A stretch of 64,000 nucleotides of DNA from Microcebus murinus (GCF_040939455.1 NC_134112.1:68713001-68777000); one strand, 5' to 3'; shown: positions 41,401 to 47,937, numbered from the stretch's first letter. The notes: generated by a model from the sequence alone, not told the origin. Numbers and translations: made by a program.

Positions 41401-43230
41401 TTGATTCCTAATACCATTCCTTTTTCATCATATTACATTTCTGGTGCAGTTACTAAAATCTTTGGGTTTAGGGACAGTTAGAATGGAGCACTCAGAGGAC
41501 AATCAAACACTTGCCTGTGGCTGGTGGAGCAATGTGGACTTTCCCATGGGGACTTTGTGAGGCACAGAAGGAGTCTAACTCCTCCTGAATGTTTTATCTA
41601 CTAACCTAGTGTCATGGAAATTAGCCAGCTATGCACTACAGAGAGAGCTGAATGCCAGTTTTCTTTATTTTTCACATTAACAGGAGAGCAGGGTTACTAA
41701 TGAGGGGTCACATCCCAAATCTCTAATCTATATAGCTGAATATACTTATTTATATTTGGGTCATTTTCTATTCTGCTCCATTTACTTACTAAAATATACT
41801 GATTTGTGTTCCATAATGTTACATTTTGTTAGAATTATGAAATTTTATGTGTAATTTACATATTACTAATATATTTATGTCCTTCTGTTAGTTTATCATT
41901 AAAATCATATCTCTTATGATTGACCATAACATGTATCACTTCAAACATCCCTCTGTGACTCAATCAGTCATTAAGAAGTTTTTTGCAGCTTTTGGGGAAA
42001 GTCTACAAATTTCTGAGCACTATTTATTGAAATACAGTTTTATGTTAATCAAAACTGTTTCAAAGTAGAGCAAACACATTTAAAAACCACTGAAAATAAA
42101 TAATACTTTCAAAGTCAAAGTAAACGGTTTGTATATGTGAGGAATCTAGATTTCATGGTTTGACCATAAGTAATTTATAACTCTTTAGGCAAGTATGTAA
42201 TAATATATACATTGCACTACCCTTCTTAAATCGATTGCATTGTACCCATATTTATTTTTCACATTTGGAGAAGAGATAATACAGTGTTATTATTTGAATA
42301 GCATCGAGCTTGTTAAAGCATGGCACCATTGTTTTTTACATAGCAAGCAGTATGTTTTTACATAGAATGACTATTCCTTACAACACATGAAATAAAGAAT
42401 AACATTTAAAAATTTAAGATTATGAGTAGGAAAGAACGTAAGATATAGTCTCACCTTGATTTTACTTTTAAGCAGCCTTTTATTTGTCTATTAGGAACTT
42501 CTTCCCGTGGTTTTACAGGCTCCGGTTTTTGTTCTTTCTTTTGACAAACCAATATATAATTTGTGCCATTATTGTTTGACCAAAATGTACCCACAGAAGT
42601 TTCATAACGTATGCAAAATTCAACTTTACTGACATCTTTTTGATAAGGAGGAACCAGTGAAATCTTAAAGGAGAACTGGTCAGTTTCACCATCACATGAA
42701 TTAGGAACATATTCTGCCAAAATGTCATAATGTGTCTGCCAGTCATCTAAGGACATTCTCACATACACTAATTTCTCAAAAGAAACATTCAAAACTCGAA
42801 TAATACCCTTCATGCTTGTAGACCCAGGAAGACATTCAGCTGACTCCAGTATCGCTTTCTGTACTTGAAGTTGTTGCATAAGATCTTCTTTTGAAGGCAA
42901 GTCAAATAGTGGAGATAAAACATATTCCTCAATGTCCTTCCTTAAGTCAAAATTAGTTGAAACACTTGGTAAGTCCCAGCAATCGAATTCTTTAACAGAC
43001 ACAAGCTTGAATCCAAAGTTGTCAGCAAATGAAACTCTTCTAGTACCTGAAGCTGGGGTGTCCAGGTACATGTCTTCAGAAGAATCAGAACCTCGTCTAC
43101 TTGGCTGAGGGGAGAAACCAGGTTTGAAGGTAATTTTAACTTCTTCATCTTCACAAAGAGAATCAGATAAATTAGGAACTTCTAAAAAATTATCTTTGCT
43201 AATCTGACTAGGTACTTCAGAAGGCTCCAT
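5681..43230 (-). CDS. PPP1R3A: PPP1R3A, glycogen-targeting regulatory subunit of protein phosphatase 1 (whole gene, 4 coding exons)
   Basis: Spliced CDS = complement(join(5681..8083, 9997..10121, 10219..10277, 42455..43230)), 3363 nt, 1120 aa plus stop. The family protein (GM/RGL) anchors the PP1 catalytic subunit to glycogen and sarcoplasmic reticulum in striated muscle, favouring dephosphorylation of glycogen synthase and phosphorylase kinase. Visible in the translation: PKA-type site RRGS at residues 45-48, PP1-docking RVSF at 65-68, a CBM21-type glycogen-binding region at about 120-230, a long Ser/Glu-rich tail, and a hydrophobic C-terminal anchor at about 1075-1108. Introns are about 32.2 kb, 97 bp and 1.9 kb, all GT-AG. 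No stop or frameshift interrupts the joined frame. The identification rests on my recollection of the human protein, which matches closely from first to last residue. Confidence 0.97.
8084..9996 (-). other. Intron 3 of PPP1R3A, mostly repeat-free
   Basis: 1.9-kb GT-AG intron. No L1, SINE or LTR is evident. 8400-8960 is rich in short homeodomain/POU-like words (ATGCAAAT at 8724-8731, several TTAAT/ATTA cores) and looks like unique sequence. 9598-9680 resembles an ancient mammalian repeat (see separate entry). Confidence 0.6.
9598..9680. repeat. Ancient mammalian interspersed repeat, family uncertain
   Basis: The stretch from 'aatcatggactcatagagttgg' to 'cattttacagacgag' resembles a widely dispersed old mammalian repeat ('...cattttacagatgag...'). 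It is too degraded to assign by eye. Confidence 0.35.
9997..10121 (-). CDS. PPP1R3A: PPP1R3A exon 3 (125 nt)
   Basis: The acceptor is cttttcag just upstream (10122-10124 reads cag on the minus strand), and the donor is a strong gtaagt from 9996. Two bases complete Asp279, then 41 codons (residues 280-320): IYIPTIVCSHED, then KEDLEASNQN and VKDVNREHDE, ending ELELM. It ends on a codon boundary, in phase with exon 4. No domain is known here; the segment is charged and likely disordered, linking the glycogen-binding region to the tail. Confidence 0.93.
10122..10218 (-). other. Intron 2 of PPP1R3A (97 bp)
   Basis: Minimal-length GT-AG intron between exons 2 and 3: gtatat at the 5' end and a U-rich tract ending ttttcag at the 3' end. 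The next intron upstream is about 32.2 kb, so the gene combines a near-minimal and a very long intron. Confidence 0.85.
10219..10277 (-). CDS. PPP1R3A: PPP1R3A exon 2 (59 nt)
   Basis: A small exon too short to show as an ORF. The acceptor is a pyrimidine-rich run ending aacag at 10278-10282, and the donor is gtatat from 10218 down. The first base completes Ser259, followed by KEESSATSEESDFENPKLT (residues 260-278) and one base of Asp279. The acidic Ser/Glu-rich peptide matches the segment that follows the glycogen-binding region in human PPP1R3A. Phases agree with exon 1 (2 nt carried over) and exon 3 (1 nt carried over). Confidence 0.92.
10278..11789. other. Intron 1, first 1.5 kb from exon 2, nothing recognised
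   Basis: AT-rich unique-looking sequence with no identifiable repeat or conserved element by eye. Confidence 0.35.
11795..12090 (-). mobile_element. L1 3' UTR fragment (older primate/mammalian L1), antisense
   Basis: Matches the antisense of the L1MA/L1PB-type 3' UTR: 'gggtaatttgcatatccatcacc', 'atttatcatttcttcatgttgggaac' and 'ctcctatctagccatagttttgtatcc' occur in the expected order. A related piece with the same word order is at 32105-32420. Confidence 0.7.
12290..13215 (+). mobile_element. Old L1 (L1M-type) ORF2 remnant, sense
   Basis: Decayed sense L1 ORF2 words in order: 'atataccatgttcatagataagaag', 'ttctctcccaaattgatctgcagattcag', 'agaactccaaaataagtttt', 'cattaaaagacttttgtaaag' and 'ggccaagaaacatataaagg'. 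Many indels and no open frame. Similar decay suggests an L1M/HAL1-age element. Confidence 0.7.
13300..13860. repeat. Unassigned ancient repeat-like sequence
   Basis: Purine-rich text ('gggcttcacatgccaggcaaaatgg', 'aaccatagacaggatgag'-like words) resembles an old dispersed repeat that also seems present near 1600-1800 and 23700-24000. The family is not identified. 13860-14460 shows nothing further. Confidence 0.3.
14461..14516. repeat. (TA)n microsatellite, 56 bp
   Basis: Uninterrupted TA dinucleotide run of 28 units. Confidence 0.98.
14518..15554. other. Intron 1 segment, mostly unassigned
   Basis: No gene. 15310-15500 ('aacaaatatttactgagtactca...aaagggctcaaaagctagtgggg') resembles an old L2/MIR-like dispersed terminus, of uncertain family. 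Confidence 0.35.
15555..15674 (+). repeat. 120-bp dispersed duplication, copy 1
   Basis: Starts cacttagccttttaaatata and ends gtgcactgga. It aligns to 16989-17111 over its whole length with 4 substitutions and one 3-bp indel. Sequence outside the unit does not match. Confidence 0.95.
15840..16010. mobile_element. MER5/MER20-like hAT non-autonomous remnant
   Basis: 'aaatctgcatctctgga...gggaatctgcatttttaaatgggatctcag' resembles the central part of MER5/MER20-type hAT-Charlie elements. Degraded. Confidence 0.45.
16455..16595 (-). mobile_element. MIR fragment, antisense
   Basis: 'catcattttatagagaaagaaaccc...aagctaactagtggtaaaactacaactagac' follows the antisense MIR order (cattttacag-atgaggaaac ... 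cacagctagtaagtgg). Confidence 0.6.
16650..16812 (+). mobile_element. MIR fragment, sense
   Basis: 'ctcaccaggtgatcttagacaagatacttaatctctctgtgcctctc' matches the MIR core, and 'tttctgacacatggaaatatttaataaattta' the 3' part. Confidence 0.7.
16989..17111 (+). repeat. 120-bp dispersed duplication, copy 2
   Basis: Second copy of the unit at 15555-15674, same orientation, 1.3 kb further on, with 3 extra bases (tta) at about 17014. Confidence 0.95.
17112..21585. other. Intron 1 segment, nothing recognised
   Basis: About 4.5 kb with no gene and no repeat that I can name. 20500-20750 is slightly richer in GC and could be an old LTR or unique DNA. Confidence 0.3.
21590..21760. promoter_or_regulatory. 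Candidate non-coding regulatory segment
   Basis: Repeat-free block with recurring 'attaat' and 'taatatgc' words and an octamer ATGCAAAT at 21723-21730. This is suggestive only; conservation could not be tested. Confidence 0.2.
22262..22340 (+). mobile_element. MIR 3'-end fragment
   Basis: 'cactcagtatctggcatgcagcaagcaatcaatcagtatcagctgtta' resembles the terminal third of MIR. Confidence 0.5.
23001..23047. repeat. Short tandem TTATTGATT-type repeat
   Basis: About four imperfect copies of (t)ttattgatt in a row. The flanks from 22341 to 24029 contain nothing I can assign; 23700-24000 has purine-rich, old-repeat-like text. Confidence 0.8.
24030..24775 (+). mobile_element. Possible solitary LTR of an ancient endogenous retrovirus (ERVL-like)
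   Basis: Pyrimidine-rich block that looks like an LTR rather than unique DNA: a middle section 'agcctttgtttcccagcctctgtgg', then an end 'ctttattgcaataatgtagcactgattaaaatctgtcc', which resembles an LTR R/poly(A) region. No internal retroviral genes lie next to it. The family assignment is tentative and the boundaries approximate. Confidence 0.4.
25110..25272. mobile_element. MER5A-like hAT-Charlie non-autonomous element
   Basis: Starts 'cagtcattctcaagtctcatg', contains 'gagcttttaaaaatacctatgcctggga', and ends 'aggtttgagaagcactt'. These correspond to the CAGTGGTTCTCAA...TTGAGAACCACTG-type ends and core of MER5A, so the element is near full length. Confidence 0.75.
25273..27025. other. Intron 1 segment, nothing recognised
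   Basis: No gene. A short TG run is at 26731-26745. 26280-26700 is richer in GC but of unknown origin. Confidence 0.3.
27030..27240 (+). mobile_element. MIR, sense
   Basis: 'catcctgtgacctcagaaaagtatgtaaatc', 'ttaatcctctttctgcag' and 'atcacagggttgttgaaagaaacaaataagc' follow the MIR order. Confidence 0.7.
27390..28116 (+). mobile_element. L2 LINE, 3' part, sense
   Basis: 'ccccgacctctaaatgttggaattccccagagctcagcccttg' and following text match the ORF2 end of L2. 'ctcttcccccatatatcttcatggctgac' and the terminal 'cttggcacatagtatgtgttcaataaatatttgttaaatgaatga' match its 3' end. Short open frames here (up to about 113 codons) are chance remnants. Confidence 0.85.
28147..28164. repeat. Poly(T) run
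   Basis: About 20 consecutive T between the L2 end and the mariner. No source element is obvious. Confidence 0.8.
28220..29486 (-). mobile_element. Full-length dead mariner DNA transposon (Hsmar1-like/cecropia-type transposase)
   Basis: Terminal inverted repeats: left ttaggtcattaaaaatgaaa and the complement of the right end ttaggtcattaagtatgaaa. They match at about 28 of 31 positions, and TA lies next to both ends. On the minus strand a transposase runs from a MDKAKIHVIF start (about 29297) through a helix-turn-helix region with WFQKFCSGDF, then MCDEKW (first catalytic Asp, about 28853), QDNTRP (Asp codon at 28567-28565) and PTDYHFF (Asp codon at 28462-28460). The last two Asp are 35 codons apart, the D34D spacing of mariners. 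Several in-frame stops and a frame change make it inactive. The total of 1267 bp is normal for the family. Confidence 0.88.
28290..29297 (-). pseudogene. Mariner transposase pseudogene
   Basis: Coding remnant of the element above, read from 29297 down to about 28290. Stops occur soon after the start (VIF*), after the helix-turn-helix region, and on both sides of the third catalytic Asp. All motifs keep the family order, so decay is by point mutation rather than deletion. Transposase of this family cuts and pastes the element at TA dinucleotides. Confidence 0.8.
29518..29894 (+). mobile_element. Strepsirrhine-type L1 3' end, sense, 5'-truncated
   Basis: Starts within the end of ORF2 ('accatggagtactattcagc'). 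It then runs through the 3' UTR ('tactcaccagcaaattggtattaac', 'ataatgagtgagatgtgcaa', a G-rich tract at 29815-29830, 'cataatatgctgaaataataag') to an A tail. 'aaccta' flanks both sides, possibly a short target duplication. It inserted 32 bp beyond the mariner end. Confidence 0.88.
29900..31080. other. Intron 1 segment, nothing recognised
   Basis: No gene or named repeat. Near 30050-30130 there is a small local repetition of 'ttcat...gccttatgaatg'-type text. Confidence 0.3.
31085..31194 (+). mobile_element. Strepsirrhine-type L1 3' UTR fragment
   Basis: 'gcgcatggtctgggggatggacacacttgtagctctgac' and 'gtaacctaaacatttataccc' match the same 3' UTR as 29518-29894. The terminal 'ataatatgctgaaa' and A tail are missing, so the 3' edge is a deletion breakpoint. 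Confidence 0.8.
31195..32104. other. Intron 1 segment, nothing recognised
   Basis: AT-rich; no gene or named repeat. Confidence 0.3.
32105..32420 (-). mobile_element. L1 3' UTR fragment (older type), antisense
   Basis: Same family and word order as 11795-12090: 'attgataaaaattgtacatattcatggggtaaatagtgatg', 'atagtgatcggattggggtaa' and 'attcctcctatctagttgtaattttgtatc'. Confidence 0.75.
32740..33060. other. Unclassified repeat-like segment
   Basis: Less AT-rich than the surroundings, with an open frame of 71 codons on the minus strand that matches nothing I recognise. Possibly internal sequence of an old LTR element. Contains a 20-bp tandem duplication ('aagactctttccaatct' at 32763 and again at 32781). 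Confidence 0.3.
33061..35395. other. Intron 1 segment, largely unassigned
   Basis: No gene. 33880-34260 has old-repeat-like, purine-rich text. Only the MIR below is assignable. Confidence 0.3.
34490..34630 (+). mobile_element. MIR fragment, sense
   Basis: 'tcagggtcttcgttttagtttctcatctataataactactttgcaggattaaagg' matches the central and 3' MIR region. Confidence 0.55.
35402..35444. repeat. (CA)n microsatellite
   Basis: About 43 bp of CA with one TA interruption. A TG/CA tail follows at 35480-35493, and a small CA run lies at 35651-35665. Confidence 0.97.
36290..36450 (-). mobile_element. MIR fragment, antisense
   Basis: 'attattatccctattttacacctgg' and 'ttagaattaaagcccaaaggctttgtc' follow the antisense MIR order. 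Confidence 0.55.
36721..36822 (+). repeat. Tandem duplication containing a (CA)n tract
   Basis: Unit 1 at 36721-36767 (47 bp) and unit 2 at 36768-36822 (55 bp). Both read taaacatg-(CA)n-taaacatatacattttcagcaaggt and differ only in the number of CA repeats. Confidence 0.95.
36850..37700. other. GC-richer block of unknown origin
   Basis: Markedly less AT-rich than the surrounding intron, with several overlapping open frames of 60-105 codons on both strands. None of the translations resembles a known protein. An old LTR or other retroelement is the likeliest source, but I cannot name one. Confidence 0.3.
38040..38355 (+). mobile_element. Possible L2 3' end
   Basis: Pyrimidine-rich text ending 'acacaggctctcaataaacatttgctgaatgagt', which matches the terminal L2 sequence. 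Confidence 0.5.
38450..38670 (-). mobile_element. MIR, antisense
   Basis: 'acatgatctcattttactttaatcaccacaa' and 'gtgcccacagccacatagctattaag' are antisense MIR landmarks in the right order. Confidence 0.7.
38985..39225 (-). mobile_element. MIR, antisense, near full length
   Basis: 'ttattatgtgccagacactatgctaaaag', 'acagatgaagaaaccaagc' and 'cttaagttcacgcagctaagatgcggtggagcttggactcaaac' follow the complete antisense MIR. Confidence 0.85.
39305..39425 (+). mobile_element. Possible L2/MIR 3' fragment
   Basis: 'ctagcacatactccagtgctggatatatagtggcacttaacaggtg' resembles an old LINE2/MIR terminus. Confidence 0.35.
39426..42454. other. Intron 1, last 3 kb next to exon 1, nothing recognised
   Basis: AT-rich sequence with no repeat family or gene I can name. 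First-intron regulatory elements may lie here, but none stands out by eye. Confidence 0.3.
42455..43230 (-). CDS. PPP1R3A: PPP1R3A exon 1 (coding part; residues 1-258 plus 2 nt)
   Basis: Begins at the ATG at 43230-43228 (MEPSEVPSQ..., the family's usual N-terminus). The open frame extends 18 nt further upstream, but without another ATG. It contains the acidic segment around residues 27-30, RRGS at 45-48 and RRVSF at 64-68. In rabbit GM the equivalents of S48 and S67 are PKA targets; phosphorylation of S67 releases PP1. The glycogen-binding core shows IRVLNVSFEK at 144-153, DDW at 162-164, and FWSNNNGTNY at 216-225, the conserved aromatic/Asn loop of CBM21. The exon ends in codon position 2 at ...AAATCAAG followed by gtgaga (donor GT at 42454-42453). 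The remaining base of the Ser codon comes from exon 2. Confidence 0.97.
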
Positions 43231-43360
43231 TGGGCTCTCTGATAACAAATAAGGGAGAACTGTACAACTAGTAGAGGCTGATATTTGAGATACTGAGGCT
43301 TAAAATAAGTATAACGTTACAGTTGACATTGCAAAAAGGAGTCAGCGCTATAAATAGGTC
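43231..43360 (-). promoter_or_regulatory. Probable PPP1R3A core promoter and 5' UTR with MEF2/TATA-like box
   Basis: On the minus strand CTATTTATAG at 43357-43348 fits the MEF2 consensus YTAWWWWTAR exactly and could also act as a TATA box. Transcription would then start about 25-30 nt downstream, near 43320-43330, leaving a 5' UTR of roughly 90-100 nt. An E-box-type hexamer (CAACTG on the minus strand) is at 43325-43320. There is no CpG island, as expected for a tissue-restricted gene. MEF2 and E-box sites are typical of striated-muscle promoters. The start site is inferred; no transcript data were available. Confidence 0.55.
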
Positions 43361-44196
43361 CAACGGCGTGTAAACTATGCTAGCCTGCCTCCAAAGGCCT
43401 TTAATATGATAGCATCCAGGCTACCCTTGCCAGTATGGTTCAGATTTAACGCTCAGTTTTTAAAGTTGCATTTGTTTATGAATTGAGTTTTAAACAAGAC
43501 ATTTTAAAATCATTTTCTGCTGTATTAAGAATTATGGAACTCTAGGATAAAAATATTATTTTACCAGTTGATATTAAAACTTAAAACTTAGAACATTTAA
43601 AAAAATAATAAAAGTAGTATCACAATATTGAATACGTAGTTTGAACTAAATCCATAGAGGAGGCAAGTGCAGACATACAAGGATAAGAACATTTATAGAA
43701 CTAGAGAGATCCAGAGCCAACTAATAATGATAGCTACCATTTTCAAGGACTTATAAATGTAAAATGTTTACTACAAAGGGTTAAATAGAGGCACTGAAAG
43801 TTCTGAGGAAGGAAACATCATTTAGATGGAAAAGGTATAATTTGAAATAAACCATGAAGAGTAGGTAGAATTTAGATAAGCGAGGTTGGTGTGAGATGAA
43901 TTTTCCAAGTGGAATAAACAGCCTGAGTCAAGGAGTAGAACAAAGAATTAATCAAATCCATTATTTCAAGTATTAGTAAATTTTTTTAATTAAGCCGTGG
44001 GGAAAACAGACCAGTCATATGTCATTAACTTGAAAATATAGGTGAATAAATGTAAACCCGGCTGAAGAGTAAAATATTTATGTAGAATAAAATGCTCATC
44101 TTTTGCAAATTGCCATTTTATATTCACAGAGCAGAAGTTGATTCCACGACATCTTGGAATTTGATGTGAGTCTTAAAGTGTAAACAACCTGTTTAG
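43361..44196. other. Upstream flank of PPP1R3A, unassigned
   Basis: No gene or named repeat. Immediately upstream of the MEF2-like box is 'cctccaaaggcctttaatatg', AT-flanked and possibly part of the promoter. Confidence 0.35.
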
Positions 44197-44209
44197 TCTC
44201 TCACATGTT

Positions 44210-45010
44210 GTTTTTTTTTTTCCAGCATATTATGGGGGTACAGATTTTAAAGTTTCAATAAATGCCCTTTCCCCCCTCCCCCCACAAGTCTGATTCTCCA
44301 GCATGACCATCCCTCAGATGGTGCACATCTCACTCATTATGTATGTCTATGCCCGTCCCCTTCTCCCCTTCCCCCTCCCCAATACCCTGTTACTGTAGTA
44401 CCTATGTGTCCACTTAGGTGCTACTCAGCTAATACAAGTTTGCTGGTGAGAATATGTGGTGCTTGTTTTTCCATTCTTGGGATACTTCACTTAGTAGTAT
44501 GGGTTCCAGCTCTAACCAGGAAAATATAAGATGTGCTATATCACTGTTGTTTCTTAGAGCTGAATAGTACTCCATGGTATACATATATCACATTTTATTA
44601 ATCCATTCTTGGATTGATGGACACTTGGGCGGTTTCCACAGCCTTGCAATTATGAATTGTGCTGCTATAAACATTTGAGTGCAGGTGTCTTTTTTGTAGA
44701 GTGTCATTGGATCTTTTGGGTAGATGCCCAGCAATGGGATTGCTGGATCAAATGGTAGATTCACTTGTATCGCTTTAAGGTATCTCCATATTGCTTTCCA
44801 CAGAGGTTGGACTAGTTTGCAGTCCCACCAGCAGTGTAGGAGTGTTCCTCTCTCTCCATATCCACGCCAGCATTTGTTATTTGGAGACTTTTTGATAAAG
44901 GCCATTCTCACTGGAGTTAAGTGATATCTCATTGTAGTTTTGATTTGCATTTCCCTGATGATTAGAGATGATGAAGAATGGCCAACAAACATATGAAAAA
45001 ATGCTCATCA
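44210..45010 (-). mobile_element. Strepsirrhine-type L1 3' end, antisense, with inverted 5' tip
   Basis: From the poly(A) tail (T run at 44211-44221) through the C-rich 3' UTR (about 44271-44380) to the end of ORF2. A 134-codon minus-strand frame (44992-44588) carries the RYHLTPV and [11 protein letters not shown] words of the ORF2 C-terminus. At about 44972 the orientation flips: 'gaatggccaacaaacatatg' up to about 45010 is sense L1. The 13-bp direct repeats tctctcacatgtt at 44197-44209 and 45011-45023 are the target-site duplication. Confidence 0.92.
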
Positions 45011-45049
45011 TCTCTCACATGTTTTTTTGTTAATATAAAGTCTACATTG

Positions 45050-45535
45050 GAGGTGACAATTTGGTAAAAACCTACAAAAATTTTAAAAAGACACATGATT
45101 TGACCCAGAAATGCCCCAGCTAGAAATTTGCCCTATCAGTATGGAAAAATATGCAAAGATAAATATAGATACATGTTCATAATGTAATTATTTATTTAAA
45201 AATTTCTAGAAACCTATCTAAATGTCCAACAACAGGGAACTGGATAATGTTACACTCATATTTGTGCAGTCATTAGAAAAGATAAAGTAGCACTTTATGT
45301 GCTGATATGGAAAGATAAAACAGATAAATGGCTAAGTGAAAAAAAGAAAATGTACACAGATATGTGCATAGAAAATTCCTGGAAAGGTCTGAAAGAAAAT
45401 GTTAGCAGTGTTACCTCTAACCACAGAGGTTAAAGGTTCTGGGAGAAAGGGGCTCTTACTCATTTCACCTTATAGTCCTCTTTAGACATGAACATGGTTT
45501 TCTTTCACAATCTATAAATTAAATTGAAAAAATAT
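45050..45535 (+). mobile_element. Old L1 (L1M-type) 3' end, sense
   Basis: 'tctaaatgtccaacaacagggaactgg', 'gtgctgatatggaaagat', 'aagtgaaaaaaagaaaatgtacacag' and 'ggttctgggagaaaggggctctt' follow the order of L1ME/L1MC-type 3' ends. Confidence 0.65.
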
Positions 45536-45549
45536 AAAATATTAATCTT

Positions 45550-45618
45550 TTTAAGATAATATATACAACCTAAACATCTGTTCCCTCATAATATACTTAA
45601 ATAAAAAGGAAAAAAATA
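45550..45618 (+). mobile_element. L1 3' terminus, about 70 bp, strepsirrhine type
   Basis: 'aacctaaacatctgttccctcataatatacttaaataaaaagg' matches the last bases and tail of the L1 3' UTR seen at 29518-29894. A very short 5'-truncated copy. Confidence 0.6.
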
Positions 45619-46039
45619 ATTTAAAAAGAGCCCGATGGCATATTTTTTTCAAGTGATAACTTCATATATATGTTATAACTTACTGTATAACGTGAATTGC
45701 ATAAAATAGTGGATAGGGAAATTATTTTCCAAAATTTAAAATGAGTAGTGGCTAAGAGGATAAGGAAATGAAATCATTTGGGCTTTATCTCATCCGCATA
45801 ATTAGAATGGGTGATGATCACATGGATTGTTCAAGAATGGGAAATAGCTGTGGAAACGGCTATGCCTTGCAAACATGATCACCATGAGCAGCCACAATTC
45901 AAGACACCTGAAATATATTGTTATATATTCAAGGAAATTATTAACAAAATATTTCATAGAATTAGTGAAATAATCCACATAGCCATGTAAATAATAGAAT
46001 AATGAAAATTTGACATATAATAATGTACTAAAGCATTTT

Positions 46040-46245
46040 AACTATCCAGTGGTTATAAGCAGAGTAATGGAGGTGAAGACCCCTTACTCTGTATCTTTGC
46101 TCTGCTGCTTACTAGTTGGGTCACCTTTAGAATGTTGCTCAAAGATTCTAACCCTCAATTTCCTTAATGGTAAGAATGCAATGTTAAAAATTAAATAAGA
46201 TGCTCATTAAATGTCTAACACAAAACTTATAGTAATAGTGGCAAT
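46040..46245 (+). mobile_element. MIR, sense
   Basis: 'ctgctgcttactagttgggtcacctttagaatgttgctcaaag' and 'ccctcaatttccttaatgg' match the MIR core. Confidence 0.75.
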
Positions 46246-46499
46246 CATTTTTATTCCTACATATGTTTGTGAAGGACTGATTTCTAACACATATCAATAG
46301 ATAGAAGATAAATAGATAATGGAGAATCCATATATATGTGTGTATATATATATAATATTAAGTATTTGTAATTTGTTTCATTTTTGTCTTTTACAAAAGC
46401 TTTAGTATGTAACATTAAGATTTATGAGATATAATATAGTTCTACATTAGAAAATGGTCCTGTTAATTTTATCTAAACTTTTCCCTTTTTAATGTATTT

Positions 46500-46870
46500 C
46501 TCTACACAGAGCACTACACCTTTGATTTGTAGCAATCACCATCTTTGTTTTGGAGTTTATAACCTTCACATAACTGTAGACAGTTGACATGTCTCCCCTT
46601 GGTCACCACTTAGCTAAAGCAGAGTGATTTCATCTTTTTAATCTCTTCATATGTCAGTCCTCCAGTGCTTTTCATCGTTTTCTTCCTCCTCTATGAACTC
46701 CTTCCAGCTCGGCTATATTTTTCTGTTAATGAGCTGCCCCCAGATGAATGGAATATTACGGATCAGGTGTCTCTGGAGCATGAAAAGAAACACCAACAGC
46801 TTCAGCTCTGTGACTTGGTGTTTGTATTCAGTTAAAATCCACTTTTCCTCACTTTGTTTCCCTATGATAG
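46500..46870 (-). mobile_element. CR1/L3-like ancient LINE 3' end, antisense
   Basis: The order 'acatgtctccccttggtcacc', 'ctcttcatatgtcagtcctccagtgcttttcatcg', 'ctatgaactccttccagctcg', 'gatcaggtgtctctggagc' resembles the antisense CR1/L3 3' region (cctcatatgtcatg...ccctccag...ccaggtgtggcctcac). 46870-47450 adds nothing I can name. Confidence 0.5.
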
Positions 46871-47450
46871 GTCAGACCAACATTTCTTTTTCTCAAATTT
46901 ACTACCACCTCGATTTCAACCCAACTTTTACCACATTCTTCCTCAGCTGCTGAGGTATACTGTTTTTAACAGAGTTAAATAAAATAGATAGCATGTTCAA
47001 ATAAGATAATCCCAGGAAGGTTTATTTACAAGGGTCTATTTATAAAGTGTAAATGCAGGAAAGCCACAAGAACTAGTATGACAAACTGGAGCCGGTCACA
47101 TCAGACCTGTGACCATCCATTAAGGGATAAGGGGAAGGGAGAAATTATCGGAACTTGAAAGCGAAGAGTGCCATAAAGAGTGTACCATTTGGAGACTTGG
47201 TCAAGGGACACAGCCAGCTGAAGATGACCTTGCTGAGAATGGTCTAGGAACATAAATACACTGAATTCATTATTTTCCTTTCCTATGATGTCCTACCAGG
47301 GCTACCCATTGGCCAGAGGGCATGGAGACTGTTATATTCACTCAGGTCAGTCTCCTAGAGCAGAGAGCAGGGTAGAAAATGGTGAAAAGGATGGCAAGAG
47401 GATTTGGAGGAGGAAACAGAAAATGTCAGAGATTAAACATATACTTATGC

Positions 47451-47490
47451 ATATATACATGTTATAATTATATATATAACATGTATATAT
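47451..47490. repeat. Perfect AT-rich inverted repeat
   Basis: 16-bp arms (atatatacatgttata at 47451-47466 and its complement at 47475-47490) around an 8-nt centre. It can form a hairpin or cruciform. It probably arose from a TA/TG microsatellite. Confidence 0.9.
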
Positions 47491-47792
47491 ATAACTTAAA
47501 ATATGTATGTGTGTTTGTCTTTCTTTATACATATTCCATTTCAAAGCCAACTGAGTTTCTATTACGTGATCTTTTATTGCCACAGATTCAATCTAAAAAG
47601 GGTTAAAATCTTTAAGGTCTGTAAGCTCTGGTCCAGTGGAAGTTACAAATAAGAGAGACTGAGTTTATCCAAAAATGACTAGGAAAGAAATGATCTTTTT
47701 TGAGATAAATTAAAACCTTGTATATGTTTCCTTTGTAGGTGTTTGTCTGCAACCTAAACTCAAGAAACATTTTATCAAATGAGAATCTGGAA

Positions 47793-47937
47793 CAGTGGTT
47801 CTTACCCAGAGATAGTTATCAAAATCACCAAGAGAGATATTCAAACTACACCCGCTCAGCTGCACTATCAGATTTACTGAGTAAGAGTTTCCAGCACAAG
47901 AATGCTTCACAAATGATTCTGCTATATAGACCTGGTT
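47793..47937. mobile_element. MER5A-like hAT-Charlie remnant
   Basis: Starts cagtggttcttacccagaga with 'ttatcaaaatcacc' and ends 'aaatgattctgctatatagacctgg', matching the start and core of MER5A-type elements. The 3' terminal repeat is missing. Confidence 0.65.

Noticed and set aside
43231..43248. An upstream start extending PPP1R3A exon 1 by six codons
   Set aside because: The extension has no ATG (it would begin at TTG). The ATG at 43230 gives the family's usual MEPSEVPS start.
44588..44992. A 134-codon minus-strand frame
   Set aside because: It encodes the C-terminus of L1 ORF2 in an antisense insertion with a target duplication, not a host protein.
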